Assembly (NCBI GenBank): GCA_000827325.1
Contig: KN832879.1
Coordinates: 1,524,969 to 1,588,968, forward strand
Length of the DNA: 64,000 nucleotides
Direction of reading: 5' to 3'
Origin: Oidiodendron maius Zn
Taxonomy: Eukaryota > Ascomycota > Leotiomycetes > Myxotrichaceae
Shown: positions 30,897-43,237 of the stretch, in pieces
How the letters are laid out: each line of letters starts with the position of its first letter
Numbering within the stretch: position 1 is the stretch's first letter
Translations under genes and position numbers: made by a program
The notes under the pieces: generated by a model
The model's database searches: none
Told to the model about the DNA's origin: nothing
The model's input: only the letters and a program-made list of their open reading frames with translations

Positions 30897-33583
30897 ATCA
30901 GACTATGGACTTATATCCCTATGCTATGCCGGCTTCGAAGGTTCTTTCTATTTTGACTAACTCTGATATAGCAAATATCGGTGTCAGTCTAAGCACTCAA
31001 TGATATTCCCTTAACACATGGGTTTCTTTTGAGGAATTTGCTGCGGCTTTAGTGGCAGCGTAACTACTCTCTACTACCTTCGACGCCAGCGAGTTAAGAT
31101 TGACAATATATCGTGTCACAACACATTCCGGCCGAACAGAGCGGGATTTACGCAGGTGTCGGAAGAAAGATCACTGTCACTCATTGCATTAGATTCAGCA
31201 CTAGGAGCTTAGAGGCTCGAAAAAGTTAGAGTTATGTAAAGGGGACCTACTCTCGGGTCCGATCTTAATTATGACCATGTTGCCGTGGGTCCTTATTCTA
31301 TCAATAATGATCTTCTAATTCATCTTTCCTCCATTTAGCGGTAGAAGTAATTTCCTGGCCACAATACACTAGACTATGTCCTAGAATTACTTTATATTTC
31401 TTAAAGTAACATTCTCGGATAAAAGAGAATTCTTGTTTCTTATATATTTGGCTGACTATCAATACAACAACAATGGAAGGTGAATTCAAAATTATCTTCG
31501 TTTTGCCTACAGTAAATATAGTGCGTTGACGTTGCCCGAGACAAATGGAAGAAGAGGAGTATAGAGGCGAATGCCTTTAGAGGGATATAAGAACTAATAT
31601 CCTAAATTAGGGATATATTAGAAGCATAAGAAAATCTCGAAGTAAAACCCGAACTGTCTAGAAAATAGAATTGGAATAGTGGAGAGTCAGTTGGACCTTG
31701 AAGGCTGTATAGATAGCATATAAGCTATTGCACTTAGTGAGGCCGAAACTGGTTTTGTTACAGAGTTGATGAACTAGATAGCGTCGGTATATTCCAAGGA
31801 CTATAGGCCATAGATAGGAGAACTCCTCGCCCAAGAACATGAAACACCGAGGTACTAATCTGATTGAGGGTCGATACGGTCCATGCCTTGACCCTAAACA
31901 GTGATGAATGCACGATGTTAGAAAAATACTGTACTCGCGAGATGTAAATAATATGTTACATACAATTTGGCAGAGCAAAACGACTCAGTGTGAAAGTTGG
32001 TGGAGTGTGGACACGGTTTGTCTTGGTGCTAATGAGAACAAGCGATAATGATGTATTTATTCGCGCCTATGTAACTATTATTGAACCGTGTTTGTTGCGG
32101 TAATCTCGGACGACACTTTTTCCAATTTGTCCCGAAGGCGGTTAGCTAGGGTCGCCGCTCTGCGCAGGCGCTATTCGCCTGCGCTTCACCCTCTGCTCAA
32201 AGTACTCAGTCACGTTCCTGCTATACCCTCCAGTGGCCAATCATGATTTACTTACCAGCCATTTCTGCCGTGCAAAAGTTGTAAAGTCTACACGATTGTG
32301 TTCGGGGTGACCAAGTCGGCTCGCAGAGGGCTCAAACTGGCAGGATCCTACTTGCAAAATTGAAGCTATTCACAGTCCCTGTTATGATTATTCATCGTCT
32401 TGGCAATACGTTTACTCGCCCACATAAGTTTGAGTCACAGACTCCAATACCTTCCACCCCTTCTTCACGCGCGTTTGTACGGTCTTGCAACTCTCAAAAT
32501 GGCCTTCACTTGGACGAGACTCCTCAAATACAAATATATGCATGCCCTAATTTTTTGACTTGGTTCTGACCAGGGATCCTCGGCATATTGCCTAAATGCG
32601 GTTAAGTGGTTTTCAGCCACACATGTAGCTGAACAACCAAACGCTGCCTCGAATAAGATTATGGCCTGTTGTATCCTATTCCTACTCCTAACCTAGGACA
32701 TAAGCGAGCGGTCCGCTCGGTTGGCAGTAATATGAATAGCTTTTACCACAGCGCCAACGGACCAAAAAGGCACAATATTAGAGTTGGTAGCTCTAATGCT
32801 ATTCTATATATAGGTGGCAACCTTAGCCTAGGGTCGCTGGGCTGAGGCTGTCACAGCAATTAACTATGTACTACTGTACGTAAGCTAGCTACTGCAAAAG
32901 TGGAGAAGGCGCTAGCGAGGGCTTACATCCCTAGTCAGTGAGTTGTACTGCAAAGTGTAAAGTCTCTACATCCTCTTGTAAGTTAGTGCTAGCACGATCC
33001 CGTTGCTGATGGTGAGAGGCACTCCTCATTCGTCCTGTAGGCATATGGGTTGCATTGGCCTAGTGTAATGAGGCTGCGGCTAAAGTCCTCGTAGGACTTC
33101 CGACCCTACAACATCCATGTAATTTAAAGTCACAAAAGGCTGTCGATGGCGCTTGAAAGCGGGGATAATGAGCACAAAGACAACTCGCTGATAAGTAGTA
33201 GGTGGTGACTCACTGCAACTTTCCTTTCCATTACGCTAAGAATACGACGAAGACTAACTCTACTGTACCAACCGAATGAGAGAACCCGCTGGCAAGGTAT
33301 TTTCTGCACCATAAACCTTCTCCGCCCTAGAAATGTCATGCTATCTCCGACGTCATGCAGATATTGTCGGTCACAGGTATAAGAGCAAAGTACAGCAGAC
33401 ATGCTATTGGTTACACGACAACTCCAGCTCCGTTGCATTGCGTGCACACTCTTGAGGCCTCTCCCGAGTCTACATGTATAAGGGGGCATATTCCTCTTCT
33501 CTATTCTCCATTTTCACATCTGAACCACTACATTTACATCCGACTCTAAACATCCCCTTTTATTGAGCCCAATTACAACTAAA
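30897..33583. other. Gene desert with repeat remnants
   Basis: No convincing gene in about 2.7 kb. Minus-strand readings at 31301-31489 (QIYKKQEFSFIRECYF) and 31658-31978 look like eroded element-derived coding sequence, but I cannot assign them. A hairpin lies at about 32163-32190 (GCGCAGGCG, 5-nt loop, CGCCTGCGC). The right end contains the promoter of the secreted-protein gene, with a TATAAG at about 33476. Confidence 0.4.
32163..32190. repeat. GC-rich hairpin (9-bp stem)
   Basis: GCGCAGGCG and its complement CGCCTGCGC are separated by CTATT. There is no adjacent gene and no T-tract typical of a terminator. It may be part of a decayed transposon end. Confidence 0.55.
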
Positions 33584-34046
33584 ATGCACTTCTATTATCT
33601 ACTTGCCCTCTTTCCCCTCGCCGCAGTCGCTCAGACTGAGGTAAACGGCCAGTGCGCAGGTGTTGCTTCAGGGTTTTATCAACAAGATGGCATCTGTATC
33701 ACTATCAGTGAATGTGACTCTTATCATGGCTCATATATTAACAACGGTTGTCCCGGCACTGCGGATGACGTTAAGTGTTGCGTCATAGGCCACGGTAGGA
33801 TTACCCCCGTAGCCAGAACTCGACAAACTTAAACTAATGAACGCATATAGCTCTAGGAACAAACCCTTGCGGTGGCGACTCAGCATGTGTCTGGACTTTT
33901 GATTCTGTCTGCAGTGACGCCGGTGGCCATTTCGAGACGGGTGAGAGCTGCATTTTTTTTAAAACTCAATTAGAAAACTAGACTCATAATCATACCTAAT
34001 AGGATACTGCCCTGGGGGCTCGGACTACGAATGCTGCATCGTTTAG
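33584..34046 (+). CDS. Secreted protein with two six-cysteine CPG...CC repeats
   Basis: Three exons: 33584-33794, 33851-33940 and 34003-34046 (introns of 56 and 62 nt; one carries a CTAATG branch-like site), exactly 115 codons. The start MHFYYLLALFPLAAVAQ is a clear signal peptide. The mature protein has 12 cysteines in two similar modules: QCAGVASGFYQQDGIC, ITISEC, then 11 residues to CPGTADDVKCC; and PCGGDSAC, VWTFDSVC, then 11 residues to CPGGSDYECC. The shared pattern is C-x(5-13)-C-x(5-7)-C-x11-C-P-G-x(5-6)-CC. Comparable single modules head some fungal secreted hydrolases, but here there is nothing else in the protein. A role at the host or microbe interface is inference. If the introns are ignored, the reading ends after the first module at 33832. 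Confidence 0.8.
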
Positions 34047-35169
34047 TATACACCTATAGTAGTAGGGGACTAGCACTTCTATCTAAACCACTGAATACAC
34101 GTATGATCTAACAAAATTAACAATCGAAATCGTGCTCTTATATTAGAACCTATAAACTAAAGCATATACGGCTTTAAGTAGATAAAATAGTATTAGCAAC
34201 TAACAAATCCGACTCTGTACGCTTTAACTAGCCTTAGGACTAGATCAAATACAGTCGCTTGCAAAACCGCCTTCCCCTTGTTATATTTTATTATTTTTAA
34301 TAGATCCTTACTCTATTTAGCTGCCTATACTAACGCTATGCAGAAAAATCTATATACAATTCAAGGCTCATTAATATTCTAGTCCTACTTCCCCTAACTT
34401 AATTAAGTGTAAATGCAGACCCTTTAACAGGTGGTTTGCAGGAGGACCTTGCGTAGTATGCTGGGAGGAGTCTGAGGAGGATTGTATCGCCACGAAGTGT
34501 CTGAGCAGGTGTAGTTGTTAGGGCCTCCTGGAGGGTGACTGCTGTCGCGATAGTGCCGTACCTACTGGGCTGTCATTGCAGTGCTAGAAAATACTGTTAT
34601 TCTTGAACCAGTTGAGGATAAGACCATGTACTTAGGACGAGCAGGAGAGGTAGGGTATAGAGAAGAGGGAAGTGAAAAGGAGCGGCTCATACCACTTCTG
34701 TGATAGCAGGGGAGAGTCAGTACTCCCTACAGGTGCCGTTGCTATTGGCATTTAGCGCTGTTGCTAATATGAAAGATTACGTTTGAGTTAAGATACTGGC
34801 AAAACTGAAGAAGCAAGAAGATATTTCATATACTGTAATATATTCGAGATATCCCAAATCATTTTTCGCCCCAGGGTAAGTTAGTCTTGAAACTGAAAAA
34901 TCTTTTAACAGCGGCGGAATTGTTATATAGGAATATATAGCAGACGGACAATGCAGTAGTCCCCGACCAAGACGGGCGTTCGATGGGGCATCGTACTTGG
35001 CCAGAAGCTATTTCATAAAATGCGGGTGGCGTATATAAGTTGACATGGCAGGATGCAGCGACTATTGTCAGGCTTGTCGGCCAAAGTAGTGGCTGTTTCT
35101 TTGTTCCTTTGACGTTGCTAGCCTGTAGCAACTATCATGGATATCTACGCCGAAAATTCCCTGACACTA
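34047..35169. other. Intergenic; AT-rich then unassigned sequence
   Basis: 34060-34400 is AT-rich with no reading. 34430-34750 has many gtagg/gagg steps and may be an old repeat. The minus-strand frame 34859-35131 is not gene-like. Confidence 0.45.
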
Positions 35170-36753
35170 TTAGCTACGGAACGGGATGGCCTGTGTTGAA
35201 AAAATCTCTAAGTTGCTAGCCCACTGCCCTCTCATACGCGTAGCAGTAAGCCTCGCGACGAGGCATACCCGAGTCAGCTGGATCATTCGATCTCCTTTGC
35301 TGCCGTCGTCTAGAGCCGAATCGTTAACTGCAGACAAAACAGAACTCTCATCCGAGATGTTCAAATCCGATGCAATAAGTGCCATCCCAACTTGACCGAG
35401 CCCATCGCTTGGTCGCAATTGGATTCTAATGGCGCACCGCTCACCGGTATCTTCAACAATAAACACGATTGTAGACTCCACAACTTCTTCTGTAGTTCGT
35501 CGGAATGTCCACGTCAATGTTTTCGTCACGTCGTCGCACTTCCACTGTGCCGATGGACACATTGCAATGACTTTGCAAGCACACGGCGGATAACTAGCAG
35601 ACGTCGGATACTGCACCCAGCATTGGGAAACGAGGTTATTTTTCACACCTTCTAGGCTGCGCTTCACGAGCGTCACTGTTGAGGCCTGTGCCATAATGCC
35701 ATGTAGCGCAAATGGTTTCATGGGCAGGGAGACAACCGCGGACCGCTTCCGACCATACTTTGTGTCGTCTTCTTTGCTCTTGTCCAGTCTAATACCAATC
35801 ACAGAGGAATAAACACCTTCTTTGGAGCAACTCAAAATGCCGAGTGGAGAATCCGGTAGTTCTGCCTCCATCAAGATGGGTAAACTCATGCGAATACCCC
35901 TGTTTGTGATAACGAGTGGCTCTCCCGTGCTGGGACGTGCCTCAAGATTTGCGCCGTCTCGAAACATGGATGGATGAGTTGCCAGGACGCCGATTTTGTC
36001 CACTGATAGGGGAATGTCCGTTGAGTCCCATGCAAATATGGATTGATCATCATATTCTCTGATAATCTCTTCCTGCAGTCGGATGAACGCCTTATCGCCC
36101 TCGCCGTAGAGCATTGGCATGCTGATGTCGAACAGGCCTAACAGACTGTAGGCCATGTCTTCCAGTCTAGTTGTCTGGCGTCCAGACATCCACGATATTC
36201 TGCAGGCCACGCTAAAACTGTGAAATGTTTGCATGCGCAGCGCTTCTTCTTGGATTCGAGTGGCTTTCGAGATTCTTCTCCTCAATGTTTCTTTGTTGCC
36301 AATAAAATCCCACTTTTTGTCGAAAAACTCTACATCTCGCGGTGCTAGGAGTTCTTGCAGCGTCCATCCTCTGGTAAACCATTTGGACGTTTCAAAATCC
36401 TCTCCAGTCTCTTTCGAACTATTCCTCTCAACATCTTCCAAGTATGCAAAGCAACTTTCGGCGTTGCGGTACCATTGGAACATGGAATTGATGGCCTCAG
36501 TCAGCTCAGCGCTGCTTGTTTTGTCGATGCAGCAAGTGTCTACCCATCCATATTTAACGTCAGGGATCCTCAGAGATACAATTTTACAGAACTGTGAAAT
36601 CTTTTGATAACCCTGTTTCTGATCTATTGAAGTCTGGCCCAGTTCCTGAAGCGTCACTTCCTGGTCAGACCAGGTATGCGATAAGATCACATACGGTGGA
36701 GGCTTGCTGTGGAATTGTTCCAGTTGAAGGGTTTTGATATTCAGTAGGCGCAT
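35170..36753 (-). CDS. HET-domain protein (heterokaryon incompatibility type), intact
   Basis: A single-exon frame of 527 residues starting MRLLNIKTLQLEQFH, the usual opening of the HET-E/HET-D-like class. HET blocks are visible: PPYVILSHTWSDQEVTLQEL (about 19-38), KYGWVDTCCIDKTSSAELTE (about 66-85), MFQWYRNAESCFAYLEDV (about 91-108) and WFTRGWTLQELLAPRDVEFF (about 124-143), then LEDMAYSLLGLFDISMPMLY and GEGDKAFIRLQEEII. The HET domain has a TIR-like fold and its activation causes incompatibility cell death. There is no WD-repeat, ankyrin or NACHT region, and the C-terminal half has no named domain. It differs from the broken HET gene at 10606-13091, which is of another subclass. Confidence 0.92.
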   Translation of the reverse strand: MRLLNIKTLQLEQFHSKPPPYVILSHTWSDQEVTLQELGQTSIDQKQGYQKISQFCKIVSLRIPDVKYGWVDTCCIDKTSSAELTEAINSMFQWYRNAESCFAYLEDVERNSSKETGEDFETSKWFTRGWTLQELLAPRDVEFFDKKWDFIGNKETLRRRISKATRIQEEALRMQTFHSFSVACRISWMSGRQTTRLEDMAYSLLGLFDISMPMLYGEGDKAFIRLQEEIIREYDDQSIFAWDSTDIPLSVDKIGVLATHPSMFRDGANLEARPSTGEPLVITNRGIRMSLPILMEAELPDSPLGILSCSKEGVYSSVIGIRLDKSKEDDTKYGRKRSAVVSLPMKPFALHGIMAQASTVTLVKRSLEGVKNNLVSQCWVQYPTSASYPPCACKVIAMCPSAQWKCDDVTKTLTWTFRRTTEEVVESTIVFIVEDTGERCAIRIQLRPSDGLGQVGMALIASDLNISDESSVLSAVNDSALDDGSKGDRMIQLTRVCLVARLTATRMRGQWASNLEIFSTQAIPFRS

Positions 36754-37285
36754 CTCGGCTGCAGATCACAATGACTGGTTTTGCTGTCAGTCTTAGGAAG
36801 AAAGGAAAGTGGTGAATGTTTGAAGTGGATATCCCACTGGTGGAGGGTGGACGACCATGAAAAGGCTGGACGGTGTGGAGCGTGTACGGTGAATAGGCGA
36901 ACAGATACGTCGAATGGGCGAACCATTAAAAACGCCCGGGTCGGGAGCGGGGGCGGCTCGGATGGTCCTCACGTTACATTTGAGTCAGGGCCAATAGCTA
37001 TCTTCGTTCACGCAGCATACTAACATGTGCTGCGAGGTAGCCTGTATTCATGTTGGAACTCTTGTGATACAGTGTACGCCGTACAGCTGTGGTTTATATA
37101 CCTGGTGTATAACAGGGTTTACCCAATCTGTAGTGCCAAATTAAGTCGTCAACCTTCTCCTATGCCTCCCTATTCAAGATATTGTTACTAACTTAAAGTA
37201 AACTTAATTAGCTTGTACTTAGTCAACTTAATAGAATATTTATTTGATCCTTCTGCGACGTTTAGAAGTACGCCACGTTGCTAAT
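36754..37285. other. Intergenic between HET and MFS genes
   Basis: Promoter side of the HET gene at left and 3' flank of the MFS gene at right. The sequence 37120-37250 is AT-rich. No gene seen. Confidence 0.5.
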
Positions 37286-39122
37286 TTATTCGCCGACCTC
37301 TCTGTCTACATCCCACCTTACCCATTTCATAATAGACCAGCGCAGGGTGCTTTGTCGGATTCTTTTCCCCCAGAAGAAAAGAGGGATCCAAAAGATAAGT
37401 ACACCTCCACATATGGCAGCCATTTCTCCATACGCAACAGAGTATCCATGCTCCGTGACCCAGGGATTGGTGTAAAATCCGAGGAGGAACCCGAAAGCCG
37501 ATTTGAATGCCAGCTGGGTGACGACTATTTCACCCGCTATCGGACGGTAACTGTCGATAGTATATACGAGAGACACATTTGTAGCTTGTGTGATGGAAAA
37601 GTTGACTACACTTTGCATCAGCGTTTGAGCATGAAGAGATGAGCATGATCAACTTACTGAAACCAATGCCCAATGTAGGAACAATCCAGTGGAGCTTGTA
37701 TTTAATTCCCACGCCGTAGAGAACCAGAGCCAGTGGGCCCGTAATAACACTGATCATGATCGCTGGAAGGCGCATTTCTGGCTCTCGGATACCTCCGTTG
37801 CGTTGAGTGAAATAATCGGCTACCCAGTCGGACAGATGTCCACCAAACAAAATGCCAAGGAGGGCTCCAATAATAGCGGCAAAGAAGCATAGGCCAGATT
37901 GCCATGCCTCGAAGCCATAGGCGGTATTAAATGCTGGTGAGACATTGGAGGTGATGGCTACGATGAAGCCAATCGTCACTGACATGACCAATGTCGCCCA
38001 AAGGACAGGGGGCAACGCGAGAAGCATGACGGGCCGAAAGGCCATGTTCCAGATAGATTCTTCTGTAAAGGTGCCGTGCCAGAGCTTCAAACCTTGAAGA
38101 TAGACTCTCTTCCGCTGAGGAGAATTTACGCTTACCGTAGTTTCCACACACTCGGCTGTGCCTATTTCTTCTCGAGGTTTAGCACTGCTGGCTGAGTAGT
38201 CGATAGGTGTCGAGCGCAAAGTCGTGGTAATCCCGTCTGCGTGTGGACTTCTGTTGTAAGCCGTTTCCGGGAATGTAGCGTAGATAATGAGGGTGATTCC
38301 GCCGATGAGAGCAAGCGCGACATAGTAAATATATCTCCAGGGATGATATTTCACAATAAATCCATCAATAATAGCACCGAAGGCAACACCAAGGTTGAGT
38401 GACGCATTGTAAAGTCTAGTCGAATATCAGAATTTTCATTCATCGTTATTTAACGATAGAGACTTACGCAGTAATAGCACCCCGTTCATGCAAAAAGAAT
38501 ATATCAGCAATGGTTACTGGTGCCAAGCACTCGCCGGCACCAGCTGCAATTCCCATGAATATTCTAGCGACCAAGAAGTTGGCGTATTGCTTTGCCACCG
38601 CGCACCAGACTGCGGTGATAGTATATATCGTAAATGCAGTCACATACACGGGGCGTCGTCCATACTTGTTGATCAGAGGCATCCAAAGCAAGTTTCCTAG
38701 ACCCTGAAATAGGGCGGTAGTATTGAAGAAGTAAGCGGTCTTAGAAATAGCGCTCTCTAAACCAGTCTGCTTCCAGTTTGGGAAGAAATCTTGGGCGGTG
38801 GGTATTATTGCCAGAGTAGGACCAGCAGCCAAAAAGTTACACAGGATCATGGCCAAGCATACTGCGATGGCGGTGTAATATTTGAAAGGTCTCGACCTAT
38901 CGAAGGTTCAGAGTCAGGTTTTGTACCCGTATATACACTAGCTTACCAGTTGAGAGGGTCGTTGGGATCTGAAGACGGGGTAGGAATGAGAATGATTTTA
39001 TTTGTCTCAGCATCGCGAAGTCGAAGGTGCCCCAAGGTCTCGATATCGGTAACTTGCTTCTGATTGAAGTTGTGACTGTCGATTGTCTCATTCGCTGGGT
39101 CCACGGCTGTAGTTGTGGCCAT
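37286..39122 (-). CDS. MFS transporter (HOL1/DHA1-like)
   Basis: Exons 38947-39122, 38468-38896, 37658-38415 and 37286-37605 (introns of 50, 52 and 51 nt), all in phase, 502 residues. A hydrophilic N-terminus (MATTTAVDPANETID ... PTPSSDPNDPLNWSRPFKYY) is followed by 12 membrane segments with MFS signatures: LINKYGRRPVYVTAFTIYTI after TM2, ARIFMGIAAGAGECLAPVTI in TM4 and HERGAITALYNASLNLGVAF in TM5. A long central loop separates the two halves. The DPNDPLNWS motif is common in fungal multidrug and polyamine/cation-type DHA1 and HOL1-related carriers at the plasma membrane. The substrate is unknown. For the last intron the acceptor at 37606 (GTGTAG) keeps phase, whereas the nearer CAAAG would create a stop. 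Confidence 0.9.
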
Positions 39123-40549
39123 TGTTTGCTGGGCGAGTAAGTCTTCGGATATAATTGTAAAGTGTATTGCTGCGAAGAAGAAGCTGTATCAAAGTATGAA
39201 CTGGTCTAGGACCCCTCTTTCATATTCATAGCATTGAACCTTTCGTCAGGTCAACTGTGTAATTGCGGAACATATCCTTGCGCTGTTGCCGACTCCCCCA
39301 CATGCCGAAACTCCATGACCTCCCCCGCATTTTCGAGGAGACGCCGCACACGGACATCGTGCAGCTGTCTCCCCTGTCAGTAATCAAAATCCACAAGAAT
39401 TACAGAGAGTCCATGGCCTCATTGGCTGCTCTGCACATGCATGGTCCGGAACGGGAACGTACGCACCCGTCTTTCTCTCCCAGTACCTTGTACACACTAG
39501 AGTATCGGGTTTTTACCCCACCCTCCACCCGGGACAGCCTAACCCCCTGCTATAGCATGGAATATATCTGATGTATACTCGCTATAAGTGCGACCGCCAC
39601 CGTTGCTACGGAAAGTGCAGCAGCGCCCGAGGTTTTTTCCCCCGCCCCACATACTCAAGAGGCCATGGACTTTGCCCGGACCTCGTATCTGCTCACAAAC
39701 ATCTCTTGTAGTCTTGCCTGAAAGCCGCTCTCAGCATCCCCCTTGATGGGGAAGATTATTCCCCGGATTCTCATTAATACCTATTCCTATTATGTGCTAT
39801 AAATTGCTGGCAATAACATCCGCCCGCTGTCCTAAAAATGTTTAGCCGGCCTTTGGGACCCATTGGAGGTAACGGATGGGATAGTTGCACCACAATTCGA
39901 GCAAGCAATACTCTCGCTTTCATTGACAAAAACGGTTAGCTCTGTAACGCCCATAATGGAATTCTGAGGGATCACTTCTTCGTCCCTTGTAGTTAACTTC
40001 ACTCTGATTCTCTAGATTTGGCGTAGTTGACAGCATCTGGTGCCTTATTTTGCGCCCAAGGATGGCGCTGTTGGCATAATTATGAATGGATTTAGAAGTG
40101 TCTTGTCACATGAATGTCTTGAAACACGACGGGCAAATGAATATGTTTAGAGTTATGTTTCCGTGCAATGAGAGCAAGGAAATTTATAATCAACATCTGC
40201 TTTAGAGCCGTCCCGATCATGGTCAAAAAAGCCGTGGAGGTATCTTAGTTAGAGAAGGGAATTTGATTTACAATTACATGGCTCTAGTGTAGCTTCTTCA
40301 AATATATATTTACATTGATGCGAGATAGACTGCTGCTTCTATTCTATTCTAGCCGGTGCTTTCAATCGACGAATCGCCATCCAATTATTTAAGAGAATTC
40401 TACAGCCACATGCTACCCTTAGAGCCAGGAAAACAATTGACATCAATGCTTCGTTCTTTTGCATGCCACAACCGAGAACACAGCTTCGTAGGAATAAAAA
40501 TTTTGGTACATGGCCGACTTCACCATGACTGACTACCCCATACGATACA
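39123..40549. other. Intergenic, no gene recognised
   Basis: About 1.4 kb between the MFS promoter and the 3' end of the amidohydrolase. The plus-strand frame at 39263-39571 has no domain. AT-rich and CT-rich tracts are present but no repeat family was recognised. Confidence 0.5.
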
Positions 40550-42244
40550 TTAGTAGTTAAAATCTGAACCGCTCTCATACCAAGAAGAATCTCTAGAGTA
40601 TCCGTTGCTAGACCCATCTAATACGTTTACCGTGATGGCATCCGTATAGTTGACCCCTGCCTGGTAGGGCCATGCACCTTGGAGTACAGGGAGAGGGGTC
40701 TGCTCCCAGATGGACTGGATTCTGCGGGCGGATGCCATAAAGTCCTTAGCTGTCTGCGAGTAGTTGCCTGGGACGACTAGTGAGAAGTCGCGTTTGCGGA
40801 ACTGGCCGTCAACAAGCACATGCTCGATATTGCCTACGTTGGAGTGGAGCATTACTGCCGCAACAGGATCGGCCCAACCCAGCATATTGGGGGATGTGCC
40901 GTCGAAGACCACAATGTCAGCCTTGGCACCTTCGACCAGAACGCCAATATCTGGGCGGCGCAGAGCCAGCCCGCCCGCACGGGTAGCCAGGAGGAAGGCC
41001 TGGTTGACAGACATAGGGTTATTGGGTGCAATTTGCCAGTTGCCGAGAACCTGAGCGTAGAAGAGTAACCGCACCGTTTGGAGCCAGAGGCGAGCCTGTG
41101 TGATGATGTCTGCGCTATACGTGAAGTGAGTGTCGATTCCTAGAGAGGCGTGGTCCATGATGTAAGGGCTGCTCGGGTCACCATGCCCGTAGTGCCTCTC
41201 AGATTCGGCAGTGATAGAAATGTACTGATTAGTAGAACGGAGCAGGGCTGCATCCTGAACAGTCATGTAACTGGCGTGAGAGAAGACAATCGGGATAGAA
41301 ATGTTTAGGAAGCCGAGATTGTTGAGGACGGTCGGACTATTGGCATCTAATATCGTAATCAGCAACTACAAAGACTGGGGGGCGTAGAAAGTGCCATACA
41401 ATTCCATGGGCCACCAAGGTAGTGTGTCGTGACCGCCGAGACATTCTGCGACCTACAGCCATAAATTCAGCAAAATGTCCGTCTACGTACAATTTATGAA
41501 AGCTTACACAGCAAGATCCATAATTTGTTTGACTAGAACAGGGCTCTCGACCGTCCAGCCATCGTAAGCGAGTCCGAGAGAAACGACGCTGCTATTTATC
41601 CAAGGACCATTTTGAGAGAGTGAGAGAAAGTCGTTGACCTGAGCCTCGCGGTCGTAGCTTGCCACCCAAGTAGCGTTAGTAAGATTGTGAAAAGTATAGC
41701 ACCACCAAACCCTGGCGCCAGAGTCAATGCTGGCTTCGAGGCCGGCTAGCGCAGTCTCGGTTGACCAAGTGTGATGAGAATGATCGAGGATCGATGTAAC
41801 ACCAGCATTGAGTGATTCGTAAATACCAGTTAACTGTCCGAGGTACACGTCCTGGGGGGTATAGACCGTCTTAGTCAAAGAGAACTCGCCATAGCGGCCG
41901 AAGTATTCTGCTAAGCTAGTGTTGGAACCCAACGTTTTGAATGCTGTTTGCCAAAGGTGGCGATGTGTGTCAACAAATCCTGGAGAGATGATCTTTCCTT
42001 GAGCCGGAATTATACTTGTATTCACCGGAAGGGGAAAATTATCTGCCGCGGGGAATATTGAAGCGATTGTGTCCCCAGTGATAAGAACAGAGGTATTATA
42101 AAAGACTTGGACACTCTGGGTTGAGTCATTGAAGGATATAACGGCTGCTGCATCCTGGAAAAGGGTAGATCCTTGGGCTGCGCAAGTGCCGCAGTATAGG
42201 AGTTGAAGAAAGAGTAAACAGGCGACCTTCAGAAGCCACACCAT
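40550..42244 (-). CDS. Secreted amidohydrolase (cytosine deaminase / chlorohydrolase-like)
   Basis: Exons 41508-42244, 41400-41452 and 40550-41346 (introns of 54 and 52 nt) give exactly 529 codons. The start at 42244 (MVWLLKVACLLFLQLLYCGTCAAQG) is a signal peptide; an in-frame Met lies 6 codons upstream. The metal-dependent hydrolase signature is GKIISPGFVDTHRHLWQTAF with the HxH pair, followed by LDHSHHTWSTETAL, VTTHYLGGPWNYANSPT, FSHASYM and GIDTHFTYSADI, and the C-terminal strand GVLVEGAKADIVVFDG. The last splice is fixed by family fit (GGPWNYANSP). Such proteins hydrolyse C-N bonds of heterocycles or amides, and secretion suggests action on an external substrate. Several N-glycosylation sequons (for example NTSI, NLTN, NATW) agree with secretion. 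Confidence 0.9.
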
Positions 42245-43237
42245 AGTTGAACACAGTCGCACTTGTCTTAGGTAGTCTGAAGTCTTGTTGCGTAAATGCA
42301 GTTCCTGTTCTAATTCTTCTTGCTTCTAATAAGTTTTTTCTTACAAACGCGAGGAATTATATGCATTTCCACACGGTAGGACCAATGCCTGACATAATGT
42401 TAACGATATTTACAATCAATCATGGATTTCGCAGCACGGGCCGGGCGACCCGTACACGGCTCCAGAATCCCTGTGTCAATGGGTCATTCCCACACGTAGC
42501 TAATATGGGGGATTGGCTATGGCTGCTGAAAGTAACGAAAGCTGTGTGATCACGGGGCTTCGGTTAGTCACGGTTGGTAAGCCTTGCCGGGGGATTACTC
42601 TGGGTTAATAATACCCCAGCAACAGTAGACTCTAGATATATCGGAGGGCGTGATGGCGGACTAATTGCATGCCCACTCAGTCGGTGAAAAGGAATGCATC
42701 CTTTCCAAAACGCGAAATCGACACGATCGCGTTTCTTAGTCTTTGACTAACAATTCAGATCCACATCATTTTCGCATACCCACGAAGGCAACTATAGACA
42801 TGAAATATAAATGCATATAGTAACTGCTTTTACCCCTATGCTACCGTACGATTGCATCGTCCGCAGAGCAACCACAATTGAAAAATTACCGTTCTAAAGT
42901 CGCAGAACTGAAGCTAATCATGCTAATCATGACGTTGATAGGGAGAAGAGCTTGGATTAACTCCATATATCAGTGCCTTTGGCATAGTAAAGCTATCGCT
43001 AAGATGACGAGATTTTCCGAGACCGCCGCCAAACACCAAGGCAATTTAAAAGAATCAACCCTATGTCTTTATGTAGGATTAAAACCACACTTCAGCAGCT
43101 ATCACGCCTAGATTGGGTCATTATATTAGAGTTAAAGGAGTATTATAACTGTGACGAAAAGTATAGTGGTTTTTCGCGCCGAAAGGGAGGTCTCATGAGG
43201 AGAAAATAAATAATAAGCTATGCAAAAATATAACAAA
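42245..43237. other. Intergenic, no gene recognised
   Basis: Promoter of the amidohydrolase at left and 3' flank of the membrane-protein gene at right. Short frames only. Confidence 0.5.

Noticed and set aside
30653-31003. Short frames across the TTGCGCGTT array
   Set aside because: Created by the tandem repeat; no coding pattern.
39263-39571. Plus-strand 102-residue frame
   Set aside because: No domain or start context; composition like the surrounding spacer.
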